This document shows, in pieces, positions 5,027-5,852 of a stretch of DNA of 5,852 nucleotides. The stretch lies in contig JAKDNQ010000147.1 in assembly GCA_030456405.1 (NCBI GenBank), positions 1-5,852 of the forward strand, in the 5' to 3' direction. The translations under genes were made by a program, and so were the position numbers. Under the pieces are notes generated by a model. That model was not told where the DNA came from, made no database searches, and saw nothing but the letters and a program-made list of their open reading frames with translations. Origin of the DNA: Nitrospira sp. Lineage in GTDB: Bacteria; Nitrospirota; Nitrospiria; Nitrospirales; Nitrospiraceae. Every line of letters starts with the position of its first letter. Position 1 is the first letter of the stretch.

Positions 5027-5096
5027 TGCGCGCATCGAACGAGGGCCTTCCTAGGCCGCGCGTTCTGCGAGCAAGGAGGACACCTGGCCGCTCCCT
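5027..5096. repeat. Hairpin-forming intergenic repeat, copy B
   Basis: This direct repeat of copy A lies 137 bp downstream. The core is GAACG (5037-5041) and CGTTC (5061-5065), again with a 19-base loop, inside which GGCC (5044-5047) can pair with GGCC (5054-5057). The outer C-G pair of copy A is G-C here, a compensatory change. Confidence 0.7.
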
Positions 5097-5105
5097 GTCC
5101 CACTC

Positions 5106-5136
5106 TTGCTTCTGAATCTCGCCCCCCCCGTACAAT
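5106..5136 (+). promoter_or_regulatory. Candidate promoter with a C8 tract in the spacer
   Basis: TTGCTT (5106-5111) and TACAAT (5131-5136) are separated by 19 bases that include eight consecutive C (5122-5129). Transcription would begin near 5143, giving a leader of about 65 bases before the 51-residue gene. That leader has CCTAGGCT (5145-5152) facing AGCCTATAGG (5187-5196), a bulged hairpin that would cover part of the AGGAG ribosome site. Confidence 0.4.
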
Positions 5137-5209
5137 ACCTTTTCCCTAGGCTAACCCCTTGGCTTTCTGGAAGTTTCTTCTCAGTCAGCCTATAGGAGAA
5201 ATAGTCTGA

Positions 5210-5365
5210 ATGCGGATTGAGTATACGAAGGGCGAACAGGCCTCTAACGCTTCTTTCGAGCTCGATTCAGCGGAAGAATCCAAGTTGCTCGCCGCGATAG
5301 CTGAGGCTGAGCGGGGAGAGACGACCAGCGCAGCTGACATCCTGAAACAGATTCGCCGGTCCTGA
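5210..5365 (+). CDS. 51-residue protein, possibly antitoxin-like
   Basis: The frame begins at ATG 5210 with AGGAG at 5194-5198, 11 bases upstream, and ends in TGA at 5363-5365. The peptide starts MRIEYTKGEQASNASFELDS and continues with the helical segment EESKLLAAIAEAERGE (22-37), then TTSAADILKQIRRS. The pattern A-I-A-E-A-x-R-G-E-T followed by a short LLxxLR-like tail resembles the C-terminal part of small ribbon-helix-helix or Phd-type antitoxins; the N-terminal strand could form the DNA-binding ribbon. No toxin follows: the next gene, 58 bases on, is another antitoxin-like gene. Codon use and the ribosome site support a real gene; the antitoxin label is tentative. Confidence 0.6.
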   Translation: MRIEYTKGEQASNASFELDSAEESKLLAAIAEAERGETTSAADILKQIRRS

Positions 5366-5387
5366 GCTGTCCGTTCTTTCTCTCCTC

Positions 5388-5416
5388 TTTCCAGACCTTC
5401 AGAGTCCGGCTATAAT
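5388..5416 (+). promoter_or_regulatory. Promoter of the HicB-like gene, leaderless transcript likely
   Basis: TTTCCA (5388-5393), a 17-base spacer and a perfect TATAAT (5411-5416). Only seven bases separate the -10 box from ATG 5424, so transcription should start at or within a base or two of the start codon. No Shine-Dalgarno sequence is present. Confidence 0.75.
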
Positions 5417-5423
5417 ACCGACC

Positions 5424-5615
5424 ATGGAATCAATCAAATATATCTACTGGCAGGATAACGGCCATTGGCTTGGTTATCTCCATGACTACCCTGATTACTG
5501 GACACAGGGGGAGTCCTTTGAAGACCTACAGTCCAATCTTCGCGATCTGTTCCGCGACCTCACCAGCGGTGAAATTCCAGGCATTCGTAAGCTTGCCGAG
5601 CTGACCCTTAGGTGA
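5424..5615 (+). CDS. HicB-family antitoxin, partner missing
   Basis: The 63-residue protein is a short HicB-type domain. The first two strands are SIKYIYWQDNGHWLGYL (3-19), then DYPDYWTQGESFEDLQSNL (21-39), with the G-E/D-S/T-x-E-E/D-L helix start typical of HicB, a helix DLFRDLTSGE, and a closing IPGIRKLAEL. HicB antitoxins neutralise HicA, a dsRNA-binding-domain mRNA interferase, and often repress their own operon. There is no separate C-terminal DNA-binding domain here. The stop overlaps a GTG as GTGA (5612-5615), the usual place for hicA, but no intact hicA follows. The ATG lies directly downstream of a consensus -10 box. The gene may be an orphan antitoxin or the remains of a damaged HicBA pair. 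Confidence 0.85.
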   Translation: MESIKYIYWQDNGHWLGYLHDYPDYWTQGESFEDLQSNLRDLFRDLTSGEIPGIRKLAELTLR

Positions 5616-5644
5616 AGCGCAAGACTTCATTATCGCAAACAAAG
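5612..5644 (+). pseudogene. Possible remnant of a hicA start
   Basis: GTG at 5612 overlaps the HicB stop and reads VKRKT. If one A is added at about 5621-5623 the frame becomes VKRKDFI, matching the usual HicA opening (M/V)KR(K/R)(D/E)LI. Beyond that the sequence has no HicA features (no GC-x8-G-x-H region) and enters an inverted repeat. The evidence is short and could be chance. Confidence 0.3.
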
Positions 5645-5698
5645 ACTCACGACCCCTTTCTTTGTTTTGCACCTGCAGAAGGGTTTTAATGAAGGTCT
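5622..5698. repeat. Nested imperfect inverted repeat
   Basis: The outer arms AGACTTCATTA (5622-5632) and TAATGAAGGTCT (5687-5698) pair with one bulged base. The inner arms GCAAACAAAGA (5635-5645) and TCTTTGTTTTGC (5659-5670) also pair with one bulge around a 13-base loop. It could be a small fold-back (MITE-like) element or a structured transcript end between the HicB gene and the exported protein gene. It lacks the GC-rich stem and clean T-run of a standard terminator. Confidence 0.6.
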
Positions 5699-5729
5699 TT
5701 TCACTTCTTTTGAGAAAGGGAGAATGCCG

Positions 5730-5852
5730 ATGAGACGATCTACAACGCAACTAGCTGTCACGCTGGCCGGAGTCCTAGCCGTAGTCGCCACCACAGTGCT
5801 GCCTTTGCAACCGGTATTCGGCGAGGGCGGGGCGCGGCGTGACGTTGTGCGT
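5730..5852 (+). CDS. N-terminus of a probable exported protein, cut by the window end
   Basis: The 41 visible residues show a Sec-type signal peptide: basic start MRRS, hydrophobic core QLAVTLAGVLAVVATTVLPL, then PVFG, after which cleavage could occur before EGG. The mature part begins GEGGARRDVVR and is too short to assign. ATG 5730 has GGGAG (5718-5722) seven bases upstream. An in-frame ATG at 5724 would add MP but lies too close to that site. The protein is probably periplasmic or secreted. The gene follows the HicB gene in the same direction after the nested inverted repeat. Confidence 0.75.
   Translation, partial: MRRSTTQLAVTLAGVLAVVATTVLPLQPVFGEGGARRDVVR

Noticed and set aside
4812..5135. 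N-terminal extension of the 109-residue protein, giving 217 residues
   Set aside because: The added part is Arg/Pro-rich, runs antisense through both hairpin repeats and lacks family features; ATG 4811 has a good ribosome site and an upstream promoter.

Overview
The window reads as part of a bacterial chromosome with moderately high GC. Small genes, toxin-antitoxin modules, many SRPBCC/AHSA1-type genes and short structured intergenic repeats together suggest the phylum Nitrospirota (Nitrospira-like). That assignment is an impression from gene content and repeat style, not a measurement. There are no rRNA or tRNA genes, no CRISPR array and no intact transposase.

Layout. 80-421 is a small membrane-anchored protein of unknown function. 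608-1030 is a four-helix MauE/DoxX-type membrane protein with an NCGCFG motif, possibly made from a leaderless mRNA. 1317-1835 (minus strand) is a Phd/YefM antitoxin plus RelE/ParE toxin operon, with a clear promoter and an operator of three TGTAC units spaced 9 bp apart. 1917-2194 is gene-free and carries GTAAGGGG repeats and palindromes.

2195-4460 is a compact divergent cassette. An ArsR-type regulator and an AHSA1/SRPBCC protein run left with an ATGA overlap. A short-chain dehydrogenase, a second SRPBCC protein and the 5' stump of a third run right. The two promoters share one palindrome whose arms are their -35 boxes, so a single regulator could control both sides. The third SRPBCC gene breaks off at a pair of GGGGTCAC repeats. 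The dehydrogenase has His where the catalytic tetrad Asn is expected.

4482-4811 (minus strand) is a small conserved-looking protein with no assigned function. Upstream of it are two copies of a hairpin repeat (4890-4958 and 5027-5096) with a compensatory base change in the stem. 5210-5365 is a 51-residue protein that may be antitoxin-like. 5424-5615 is a HicB-type antitoxin with a consensus -10 box only seven bases before its ATG. It has no intact HicA; a GTGA overlap and a possible frameshifted HicA start are followed by a nested inverted repeat. The window ends inside a gene for a probable exported protein (from 5730).

The ArsR/SRPBCC/SDR cassette looks like one regulated unit. The rest is a patchwork of small stress or addiction modules and repeats, as expected of an accessory region. 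No clearly new large system is visible. The best leads are the divergent operator, the truncated third SRPBCC gene, the covarying hairpin repeat and the damaged HicBA locus.
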